From Salinadaptatus halalkaliphilus (GTDB lineage Archaea; Halobacteriota; Halobacteria; Halobacteriales; Natrialbaceae), in assembly GCF_006543045.1 (NCBI RefSeq), contig NZ_RBZW01000066.1, positions 1-64,000 of the forward strand: a stretch of 64,000 nt of DNA, given 5' to 3'. This document shows positions 53,956 through 61,324 of this stretch, in pieces. A model generated the notes under the pieces. It was not told the origin of the DNA. It searched no databases and saw nothing but the letters and a program-made list of their open reading frames with translations. Position 1 is the stretch's first letter. Each line of letters begins with the position of its first letter. The position numbers and the translations under genes were made by a program.

Positions 53956-54627
53956 CTCGCGTGTTAGCGACCGGAGAATCGCCAGTAACCCACCGAGTTC
54001 GACACTTCCGATGACGACTAACGCTCCCGCATCGGAAACTGTCGTCAGCACGTACAACCCGGTAATGGTTCCGAAGGATCCGACGGTCAACAGTCCGAGA
54101 CCGACGGCCAGCAGTAGCATCGGTCGCTGTCCGTATCGTCTGTAGCCGCGATAGGCCTGGATCGTAACGAACGCGCCAACGATCGCGGGGAGACCGTTGA
54201 GGCCGGCCTCGACCAGCGACTCGTTCGGCCCGAATGTGTCGATGACTACGAACGGAACGATCAACGTCAGGAGCCCCCCGAGTACCGCGGCTGCGACTGC
54301 GCGCCCGCCGTGGCGTTCGGGCCGGCCGTAGATAGCGTAGAGAATCAACACCAGGCCTGCGAATTGGCTCGAGACCGCGACCGCGTTCGTGACGACCGAC
54401 GACGCACCGGCGGTCGAGAACACGATGCTAGCGGACGTACGTACCGTCGACGCTAATGCGATGCCGACTGCCAAAAACAGGACGGATCGCTCCCCTGATC
54501 GACGATACCCGCGGTACGCCACGAGTGCGATCCAGACACCGACGACGATCGTTGCGAACGCGAGGCCGAACGCAAACAGCCCGACAGCGGTCGAACCGCC
54601 TTCGACGGTGATTTCGATACCGGTCAT
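53953..54627 (-). CDS. Membrane protein with duplicated DUF7521-like unit
   Basis: 224 aa, six or seven membrane helices. The two halves are alike: VWIALVAYRGYRRSGERSVL with FLAVGIALAS, and FVTIQAYRGYRRYGQRPML with LLAVGLGLLT, each the AYRGYRR-x(4-5)-L motif of small haloarchaeal three-helix proteins. Relatives are usually single-unit proteins of about 90 residues encoded beside an ArsR-like HTH gene; this one is a tandem fusion. It overlaps the HTH gene upstream by four bases. Function unknown; a membrane sensor is likely. Confidence 0.65.
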   Translation of the reverse strand: MTGIEITVEGGSTAVGLFAFGLAFATIVVGVWIALVAYRGYRRSGERSVLFLAVGIALASTVRTSASIVFSTAGASSVVTNAVAVSSQFAGLVLILYAIYGRPERHGGRAVAAAVLGGLLTLIVPFVVIDTFGPNESLVEAGLNGLPAIVGAFVTIQAYRGYRRYGQRPMLLLAVGLGLLTVGSFGTITGLYVLTTVSDAGALVVIGSVELGGLLAILRSLTRE

Positions 54628-54980
54628 CTGAGTCCCTCGTACAGTTTCGTAAAGCGATCGACGGCGTCGGTCTCGGTCCGCTCGATAGAGACGGCGTAAC
54701 TGCCATCCTGCAGTTCGATCGTCACCTGTTCGAGCCGAGCGGAAAACCGTCGGTAGTGATGGCCGTCGGGGCTGGGGATCTGTTCCTCGTCGATCAAATC
54801 GTGTTCCTGCAATCGGTTGAGCCGACGGTAGACCGTCGGCGGAGAGGCATCACACTCCTCTGCCAGTTCCTCCGCCGACAGCGACTCGACACTGATCGCG
54901 GCGAGTATCGAGCGAGCGTACTCGTCCTCGAGCAGTTCGCCGATCGTCTCGGCGTCCATCTGGTCGCCAGCCTCTCCCAT
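54624..54980 (-). CDS. ArsR-like winged-helix regulator
   Basis: 118 aa. ARSILAAISVESLSAEELAE, CDASPPTVYRRLNRLQEHDL and the wing DGHHYRRFSARL form a standard winged helix; the last 30 residues are a helix for dimerisation. There is no ArsR metal-Cys motif. It is the first gene of a pair with the duplicated membrane protein, translationally coupled (ATGA), and divergent from the ABC exporter genes at 55082, which it may regulate. Confidence 0.78.
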   Translation of the reverse strand: MGEAGDQMDAETIGELLEDEYARSILAAISVESLSAEELAEECDASPPTVYRRLNRLQEHDLIDEEQIPSPDGHHYRRFSARLEQVTIELQDGSYAVSIERTETDAVDRFTKLYEGLR

Positions 54981-55081
54981 CGGTCTCCGGTTGTCTCCCC
55001 GACAGAAAATACTCCCGCAAAGAGTTTCCGAGCCAGAAGCTGTGGGTTCCGAACTAAGATAGTGTCACCCGACGATGGTGT

Positions 55082-56047
55082 ATGGTTGCAATCGAAACGA
55101 ATGGGTTGACCAAACGTTACGGCGATCACGCCGCTATCGACGGTCTCGATTTGACCGTCAATCGAGGCGACGTGTTCGGCTTCGTGGGCCCGAACGGGGC
55201 CGGCAAATCGACCACGATCAACATCCTTCTCGATTACGTCCGTCCGTCGGACGGCTCCGCGACGGTGCTTGGCTTCGACGCGCAGGAACAGCGCCGGGCG
55301 GTTCGCGAACGGATCGGCGTCCTCCCGGACGGATACGATCTGTACGACCGGCTCACCGGTCGTGAGCACATCCGATTTGCGGGCAACATGAACGGCGTTT
55401 CCGTCGACGAAGCGCAACTCCTCGATCGAGTCGGCGTGAGTATCGACGACGCCGAACGCCCGGTCGGGACGTACTCGACCGGGATGCGCCAGCGTCTCGC
55501 GTTGGGACTAACGACGATCGGTGACCCCGAGTTGCTGCTGCTCGACGAACCGACGAGCGGACTCGATCCCCACGGCGTGGCGCTGTTACAACAGCTCGTT
55601 CGCGAGGAAGCCGACCGCGGTGCGACGGTCTTTTTTTCCAGCCACGTCCTCGATCACGTCGAATCGGTCTGTAACCGGGTTGGGATCCTCGACGACGGAC
55701 GACTCGTTGCCATGGATACGATCGAGGGATTACGCGACGACGCCGATTCGGGGTCGACAGTCGAGATGGCAGTCGAACCGATGCCGGACGGTATCGACGA
55801 GGCGTTAGCAACGCTCGAGGCGGTCCACGCTGTAGACGTGACCGATAGCACGATCACCGTTTCCACGACGGATTCGGCCGCAAAACCCGCCGTCATCGAC
55901 TGTGTCAGAGACGCAGGCGCACGGGTAGCCGACGTAACGACCCGCGAGGCAACGCTCGAGCAGGTGTTCGATGCGTACACGACCCAACCGACGGACGGGC
56001 GACGGACGGCTGCTGGCAGGCCACCAGGAGGGAGGCGTGACCGATGA
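55082..56047 (+). CDS. ABC-2 export system ATP-binding protein
   Basis: 321 aa. Walker A GPNGAGKSTTINILL, signature YSTGMRQRLALGLT, Walker B LLLLDEPTSGLDPHG and switch FFSSHVLDHVESV are present; the C-terminal 90 residues are the extra domain of CcmA/NatA-type exporters. It drives an exporter with the permease gene that overlaps by four bases. Cargo is unknown. Confidence 0.92.
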   Translation: MVAIETNGLTKRYGDHAAIDGLDLTVNRGDVFGFVGPNGAGKSTTINILLDYVRPSDGSATVLGFDAQEQRRAVRERIGVLPDGYDLYDRLTGREHIRFAGNMNGVSVDEAQLLDRVGVSIDDAERPVGTYSTGMRQRLALGLTTIGDPELLLLDEPTSGLDPHGVALLQQLVREEADRGATVFFSSHVLDHVESVCNRVGILDDGRLVAMDTIEGLRDDADSGSTVEMAVEPMPDGIDEALATLEAVHAVDVTDSTITVSTTDSAAKPAVIDCVRDAGARVADVTTREATLEQVFDAYTTQPTDGRRTAAGRPPGGRRDR

Positions 56048-56964
56048 AGGGAACGGAGTCTCCGTCCGCAGCGTCGAACGGGACGACGGCGATCACCCGG
56101 TCAATTGTCGTCGCACGAAAGGAGTGTACCCACGCCGTTCGCTCGAGTACGCTCCGTCTCCTGATCGCGGTGTTACTCTTGGTCACGGTCGTGGCGTTTC
56201 GAGGGGCCGGTGGTTCCGGGGCTGCCCCCTCGCCGCTGCTGGCAGTCGACGTGCTTGCGCTCTTGTTGCAAGTGATCGTCCCCATCGCGGCGATCCTCGT
56301 CGGCTGTCTGACGCTCGCTGGCGAACGCGAGTCGGGGAGTCTCCGTTTCCTGTTCGGGCTGGCCCCGTCCCGGACCGAGGTCGTGTTCGGAAAGTTCCTC
56401 GGGACGATCGGTGTGCTCGCGGCCACACTCGGCGTCACGTTCGTGTTTGCCGTCCCGCTGAGTTATTTCATGTTCGGCGCTGTCGCGATCGGTGCACTTG
56501 CCGGACTGGCCCTTACCACCATGCTTCTCGCCGGGGCGTTCGTCGGGTTCGCAATCGGTGTCTCCGCGATCGCCGCGTCTCGAAAGCAGTCGATAGCGGC
56601 GGCTGTGAGCGGCTACATGCTCGTGACCTTTCTCTGGGAGCCAGTCGTTGCTGGCGCTCACTACGCCGTGACCGGCACGCTGCCCGACGGGGCGCTTCCC
56701 GCGTGGCTCCTGTTTCTCGAGCGTCTCAACCCGCTCGAAGCGTACGCCGCGGCAGCCGGCGCGATCGGCGTGGAGAACGTCCATCCGTTACGGATCACCT
56801 TCGGTCTGCTCGGCGGTGGTACCGGGAGGTCGATACCGGACGGGAGCGGCACAACGGCACCCATCTACCTCGCTGACGGGGTCGCAATCTGTATCCTGAT
56901 CGGCTGGATGCTGGTTCCGACGCTGATCGGACTCGTCTGGTTCAGACGCGTCGACCTCGCGTGA
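56044..56964 (+). CDS. ABC-2 type permease
   Basis: 306 aa, six membrane helices. The N-terminal VVARKECTHAVRSSTLRLLIA is the amphipathic entry typical of NosY/NatB permeases; GCLTLAGERESGSLRFLFGLAPSR is the ABC-2 signature. It works with the preceding ATPase. The stop TGA is the first three bases of a hairpin element. Confidence 0.88.
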   Translation: MKGTESPSAASNGTTAITRSIVVARKECTHAVRSSTLRLLIAVLLLVTVVAFRGAGGSGAAPSPLLAVDVLALLLQVIVPIAAILVGCLTLAGERESGSLRFLFGLAPSRTEVVFGKFLGTIGVLAATLGVTFVFAVPLSYFMFGAVAIGALAGLALTTMLLAGAFVGFAIGVSAIAASRKQSIAAAVSGYMLVTFLWEPVVAGAHYAVTGTLPDGALPAWLLFLERLNPLEAYAAAAGAIGVENVHPLRITFGLLGGGTGRSIPDGSGTTAPIYLADGVAICILIGWMLVPTLIGLVWFRRVDLA

Positions 56965-57047
56965 TACGGATTGCTGTAACGATTTACCGGCGCAATCGCC
57001 GCCCGGGTCGCGGTTGCGCCGGCAATGACGTACAGTAAACCGTATGA
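56962..57047. repeat. Hairpin element, intact copy 6
   Basis: 86 bp. Ends TGATACGGATTGCTGTAACG and ACAGTAAACCGTATGA, inner stem CCGGCGCAA/TTGCGCCGG. It lies exactly between two convergent ABC-2 operons. The TGA closes the permease gene. Sequence is close to copy 1. Confidence 0.9.
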
Positions 57048-57073
57048 GACGAACTGTCGTTCGTCGGTTCCGG

Positions 57074-57949
57074 TCAGTAGTCACCGAGGACGCCCAGACG
57101 ACGAGCGCGCCGCGTCGCATAGTGAAACACGACGTAGCCGCCGAGCAGGTATCCGACGGCCACCGCCAGGAGCAATCCGAGCTCTCCCAGGCCGAACTCC
57201 CACAGTCTCACCCCGTCGACCATCGTCCGTTGCAACATCGCGCTCCCGTGAGCCAACGGCAGAAAACGAGTCCACGGTGCGTCGAACACCGGCGCGGAGA
57301 TCAGGACGATGAAGCCAAACTGTAACAGATTGAGCCAGTTCCCGATCTGCTTGTAGAGGACGGTGATCCCGCCCGCAGCGAAACCCAGTCCCAGCACCGA
57401 CGTGATCGCCAGTCCGGCGACGGTGACGACCGTGATCGGCTCGAGTTGCAGTCTCGTCCCTGTCACCACCAGCATGACTCCGAGGACCACTGCGGAGGTG
57501 AGAAACGTCCGAACGACCTTCGCGACACCCTTCAACAGCGCAACGGGAGCGAAACCAAACGGTGTCGTGATGTGGCGCTCGAGCGTTCCCCACTGTACCT
57601 CGCTCGCGATGTCGTTCGATATCGAGGAGTACGCCCCAACCGACAGCGTCCACAGGAAGTAGCCGACGATGATCCCTTCGATCGAGTCGGTGAGCGCTTG
57701 CCCCGCGACCATCCGCCCGCCGTAGAACAACAGGGCGAAAAAGAACAGCGAGACGACGATCCCACCGATCGCGTTCGCGGGGTAGCGAACGAATATCAGG
57801 TACTCCCGGTACAACACCGCCCGCGTGAGATGGTAGTAACTCGCCGGTTGCGGGCCGTCGGTCGTGGTCGCGGGTTCGGGCTGGGCAGCGGCGTCGGACG
57901 GCGTCGACGCGGGCGTCTCGGGCCCCTCCCAGTCGGTCACGGCGACCAC
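57074..57949 (-). CDS. ABC-2 type permease (second exporter)
   Basis: 291 aa. The N-terminal 35 residues are polar; six helices follow with YREYLIFVRYPANAIGGIVV, EGIIVGYFLWTLSVGAYSS, VQWGTLERHITTPFG and LPLAHGSAMLQRTMVDG, the features of the DrrB/NodJ-like ABC-2 family. It overlaps its ATPase gene by 13 bp. Substrates are probably drugs, lipids or peptides; nothing decides. Confidence 0.88.
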   Translation of the reverse strand: MVAVTDWEGPETPASTPSDAAAQPEPATTTDGPQPASYYHLTRAVLYREYLIFVRYPANAIGGIVVSLFFFALLFYGGRMVAGQALTDSIEGIIVGYFLWTLSVGAYSSISNDIASEVQWGTLERHITTPFGFAPVALLKGVAKVVRTFLTSAVVLGVMLVVTGTRLQLEPITVVTVAGLAITSVLGLGFAAGGITVLYKQIGNWLNLLQFGFIVLISAPVFDAPWTRFLPLAHGSAMLQRTMVDGVRLWEFGLGELGLLLAVAVGYLLGGYVVFHYATRRARRLGVLGDY

Positions 57950-59007
57950 CCGTCCTCGGCCGGCTCGCCCAGCCCACCCGCATCGTCGGTCAACTCCACG
58001 AACACGTCCTCGAGATCGGGTTCGACCGTCCGGACGTGCTCGAGGGTGACGCCGGCGTCGCGGAGATGGGCCATCAGGTCGTACAGTTCGTCGCCGCCGG
58101 CCACGACCTCGAGACGGGTTCCGTCGGCGTCGCGTGCAACGCCGAGGACGTCGAACGCCTCCCGAAGCGACGCGAGAACGCCGTCGTCGATGGACGGGCT
58201 GGTGATTCGGACGATGTCGCGATCGGTTCGCGCGACCAATGCTGCGACCGTGTCGTCGGCGACGACCTGTCCGTCGGCCATGACGACGACCCGATCACAG
58301 ACGTCTTCGATAACGCTCATGTCGTGGCTACTGAGGACGACCGTCAGCCCGTCCTCGCCGGCGAGTCGTCTGAGTTCCTGTCGGAGCGTCCGTGAGCTTT
58401 CGACATCGAGACCCAGTGTGGGCTCGTCGAGAAAGACGAGTTCGGCACCGCCGGCCAACACGCTCGCCAGCGAGACTTTTTGTTTCATCCCGCGCGAGAG
58501 GTCTCGAACCGGTGTCTCGGCCTTGTCCGTGAGTCCGAGACGGTCGAGCAACCGATCGTGCCGTGTGGAGACGGAGTCGGGATCGACACCACTGATGGTC
58601 GCGAAATAGCGGAGGTTCTCCCGAACGGTGAGTCGCCAGTAGTCGTTCCGGGCACCCTCTAACATCGCGTCGACGTTCGCGTAGACGGCTCGCCGACCGT
58701 CCCCGATGTCGGTACCGAACACTTCCACCGTACCTGCATCCGGGACGACGATTCCGAGGATACACTTGATGAGCGTCGTCTTGCCGGCACCGTTGGGACC
58801 GAGAAGACCGACGACCGAGCCCCGATCGACCGTGACGCTCACGTCGTCGACCGCCATCACCCCGTCGGTGTCGGTCCCGAACTGCTTCGACATGCCCTCG
58901 ACGACGAGGGCCGGAACGCGTTTGGCATCCGAACGAGTGGAATCGCCGTCGTCCTGACTCGAGCTATCGAGTCCAGCCATCGAATCGGTCGGCGCGGAGG
59001 CGTTCAT
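57937..59007 (-). CDS. ABC-2 export system ATP-binding protein (second exporter)
   Basis: 356 aa from ATG (MNASAPTDSMAGLDSSSQD); a later ATG at 58980 is also possible. Walker A GPNGAGKTTLIKCIL, signature LSRGMKQKVSLASVL, Walker B LVFLDEPTLGLDVES, switch VLSSHDMSVIEDV. The C-terminal part is the DrrA/NatA-like extension. It works with the overlapping permease. First gene of the pair. Confidence 0.92.
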   Translation of the reverse strand: MNASAPTDSMAGLDSSSQDDGDSTRSDAKRVPALVVEGMSKQFGTDTDGVMAVDDVSVTVDRGSVVGLLGPNGAGKTTLIKCILGIVVPDAGTVEVFGTDIGDGRRAVYANVDAMLEGARNDYWRLTVRENLRYFATISGVDPDSVSTRHDRLLDRLGLTDKAETPVRDLSRGMKQKVSLASVLAGGAELVFLDEPTLGLDVESSRTLRQELRRLAGEDGLTVVLSSHDMSVIEDVCDRVVVMADGQVVADDTVAALVARTDRDIVRITSPSIDDGVLASLREAFDVLGVARDADGTRLEVVAGGDELYDLMAHLRDAGVTLEHVRTVEPDLEDVFVELTDDAGGLGEPAEDGWSP

Positions 59008-59120
59008 TAGTGACGCTATGGGCTTGAGACCGATAAACAACGACGACAAACTGCTCGTTTGTTCGCAGTGTCTACCGGGATGTACCGGTTGTAGGATCGG
59101 GCTACTGGAACGTCTCCCCG

Positions 59121-59203
59121 TCTCGTCCGGACTGCTGTCGTCTATCCGGCGCGACCGCGACTCCTCGTATCGCGCCGGAACTGGCGTACAGTAAACCGTA
59201 TCA
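59121..59203. repeat. Hairpin element, diverged copy 7
   Basis: The right arm CGTACAGTAAACCGTATCA is well kept; the left arm CTCGTCCGGACTGCTGTCG is diverged. An inner stem CCGGCGCGA...TCGCGCCGG is present. The TGA read from the right end is the stop of the small gene at 59201. Confidence 0.7.
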
Positions 59204-59413
59204 CTTCAGCCGAAACGGATTGTCCTCGTCGTCACCGTCTTCGCCCTCGCTCTCGTACGGTTTTCGCGCCGTGATCGTCACCGTCGCCTCTGGATCGTCG
59301 TCGTCGGCCCACGGGCTGTCGTAAGCCGAGATCTCGAGGTCGGTCACGTCCCACCCTTCCTCCTCGATGAGTTCGACGAGTCGGCGCTGATCCGCGAGCA
59401 TGTCGTCGTCCAT
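59201..59413 (-). CDS. Small acidic haloarchaeal protein
   Basis: 70 aa (MDDDMLADQRRLVELIEEEG). A helix is followed by two or three beta strands (WDVTDLEISAY, EATVTITARKPY) and an acidic tail ending NPFRLK. The family is confined to haloarchaea as far as I know and has no function. The stop codon is part of the hairpin element. It is divergent from moaA. Confidence 0.65.
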   Translation of the reverse strand: MDDDMLADQRRLVELIEEEGWDVTDLEISAYDSPWADDDDPEATVTITARKPYESEGEDGDDEDNPFRLK

Positions 59414-59563
59414 GGCGCGTCGTTCGTGACTCGAGCGGGTAGCTCTTGTGCCGTCGAGTCGCGGCGACCGACCGTCGACTCGCCGCCGCCCCGTAACTGA
59501 AATCGGTTACTGGCTGTCGAAATACCCGGCGTATTTAAGCGGATCCACCTACAACGAGGAGGT

Positions 59564-60568
59564 ATGCTCACCGACGAGTTCGGACGCGAGGTCTCTGGCG
59601 TCCGCGTTTCTCTCACCGATCGGTGTAACTTCGACTGTGTCTACTGTCACAACGAGGGGCTGGGCGACACCCGCGGGCCGATGGATCCACAGGACGAGGA
59701 GATGGAAACCGACGACGTCGTTCGGTTCCTCGAGGTCGCTGCCGAGTTCGATATCGAGGCGGTCAAGTTTACGGGCGGCGAGCCGATGCTTCGCCAGGAT
59801 CTCGAGGAGATCATCCGCCGAACGCCCGACCAAATGGAAGTCTCGCTGACGACGAACGGCACCTTCCTTCCGGGTCGGGCCGACGACCTCGTCGACGCCG
59901 GCTTGGCGCGGGTCAATGTCTCCCAGGACGCACTCGATCCTGAGGACTTCGCCGCCGTCACGAAAAGCGGGGCCTACGACAAAGTGCTCGAGGGCGTCGA
60001 CGCCGCGCTCGAGGCCGGCCTCGATCCCGTCAAACTCAACATGGTCGTCTTCGAGCACACCGCGGGCTACGTCCCCGAGATGGTCGATCACGTCGCAGAA
60101 AACGACGGCCTTCAACTGCAGCTGATCGAGTATATGCCGGAACTCACCGGCAGGCCCGAGTGGAACATCGACATCGAACGCGTCCACGACTGGCTCGCCG
60201 AACAGGCAGCCGACATCGAACATCGGGAGATGCACGACCGCCGACGGTACTGGATCGGGGAGGGCGACTCGAGCACCGATCCGAACGCCGGCCGCGGGAT
60301 GGTCGAAATCGTCGACCCCGTGGAGAACCCGACCTTCTGTGCGAACTGCCACCGCGTCCGGGTGACCCACGAGGGCTACCTGAAAGGATGTCTCAACCGC
60401 AACGACGATCTCAAATCGATGGGCGAGATGACCAAACCCGAGATCCGCGAGACGTTTCGCGAGGTCGTCGAAAGTCGGGTTCCCTACTACGGCGAGTACA
60501 TGATCAAAAACGGCGACGGCGAGTGGGAACTCAACGAGAAGTACCTCGAGGACTACGCGCAAGCCTGA
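59564..60568 (+). CDS. moaA: GTP 3',8-cyclase (molybdenum cofactor biosynthesis)
   Basis: 334 aa. The radical-SAM cluster is in [16 protein letters not shown] (Cys-x3-Cys-x2-Cys) and the second cluster in [20 protein letters not shown] with a third Cys in GCLN, the two-cluster mark of Moa[18 protein letters not shown] binds SAM. It starts the pterin path to molybdopterin from GTP. It is alone here; other moa genes are not in the window. Confidence 0.94.
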   Translation: MLTDEFGREVSGVRVSLTDRCNFDCVYCHNEGLGDTRGPMDPQDEEMETDDVVRFLEVAAEFDIEAVKFTGGEPMLRQDLEEIIRRTPDQMEVSLTTNGTFLPGRADDLVDAGLARVNVSQDALDPEDFAAVTKSGAYDKVLEGVDAALEAGLDPVKLNMVVFEHTAGYVPEMVDHVAENDGLQLQLIEYMPELTGRPEWNIDIERVHDWLAEQAADIEHREMHDRRRYWIGEGDSSTDPNAGRGMVEIVDPVENPTFCANCHRVRVTHEGYLKGCLNRNDDLKSMGEMTKPEIRETFREVVESRVPYYGEYMIKNGDGEWELNEKYLEDYAQA

Positions 60569-60640
60569 CGCCGGGTGTCGACCACGCCGTCTGTCAACGC
60601 TCCACAGTGGCTACCGACCGCGACTCGAGTGGGCCGTCGG

Positions 60641-61324
60641 TTAGTACGATCGACGCGCACCCAACGCCACGGTCAGCAACGCCGCGGCGGTCACCAGCAA
60701 CACGACCGCATCGACCGGAAGCGCGCCGGCACCGACCAGCGACACCGCGTAGCCGAGGAGTCCCGAAACGAGGCCGACCGAGAGACTCGAGACGAACAGG
60801 ACCGCCTCGAGACGGCGCGTCGGACTCTCCCGACCGAGTTGCTCGCCGAGGCCGATCCCACCGTGGGCGAGATCCCAGGCAAGCACCGTCGCGATCGTTC
60901 CCAGCACGGTCGGCTCGACCGCCGTCGACCCGAGGCCGCCGATGACGACCCCAGCGAAAACCGCCAGTGCCCCGATGTCGACCGCCGTTCGGTGGCCACG
61001 AATCAGACCGACACCGAGTACCGCCCCACCCACCGCGCCGATCGCGAGTCCGTTCACCGATCCCAGTCCCGCGAGGAGCGCGCCGAAACCCGCCGCGGCG
61101 ACGGCGACGACACTCGAGGCGACGGATGGGCGGTGTGTGAGTTCGACCGCGTCGAATGGCCGGTCGCTCGCCGATTCGATCTTCTCGAACGGCTGGCTGT
61201 CCATCGACGCGTCGGCCTCCAGCGGCGATGCAGTCGCCGTTTCGTCCGTCCCGGGCGATCGGTCGCCTGTCGTCTCGTCCGTCTCGAGCGACGGATCGTT
61301 CTCTCCGAATGATGAGTCACTCAT
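60641..61324 (-). CDS. Haloarchaeal membrane protein in the DUF58 cluster
   Basis: 227 aa. The first 65 residues are acidic and Ser/Thr-rich; five or six membrane helices follow (VAVAAAGFGALLAGLGSVNGL, GALAVFAGVVIGGLGS, VVLLVTAAALLTVALGA). Similar proteins (DUF7519 by memory) lie next to DUF58 and transglutaminase genes in haloarchaea. It overlaps the DUF58 gene stop by four bases. Function unknown. Confidence 0.65.
   Translation of the reverse strand: MSDSSFGENDPSLETDETTGDRSPGTDETATASPLEADASMDSQPFEKIESASDRPFDAVELTHRPSVASSVVAVAAAGFGALLAGLGSVNGLAIGAVGGAVLGVGLIRGHRTAVDIGALAVFAGVVIGGLGSTAVEPTVLGTIATVLAWDLAHGGIGLGEQLGRESPTRRLEAVLFVSSLSVGLVSGLLGYAVSLVGAGALPVDAVVLLVTAAALLTVALGARRSY

Noticed and set aside
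53823-54014. Short ORF beginning MTYSKPYQ after rtcB
   Set aside because: The start is simply the right arm of the hairpin element and the remainder is not protein-like.
57025-57312. Short ORF beginning MTYSKPYE between the ABC operons
   Set aside because: Also the hairpin's right arm, running antisense into the permease gene.
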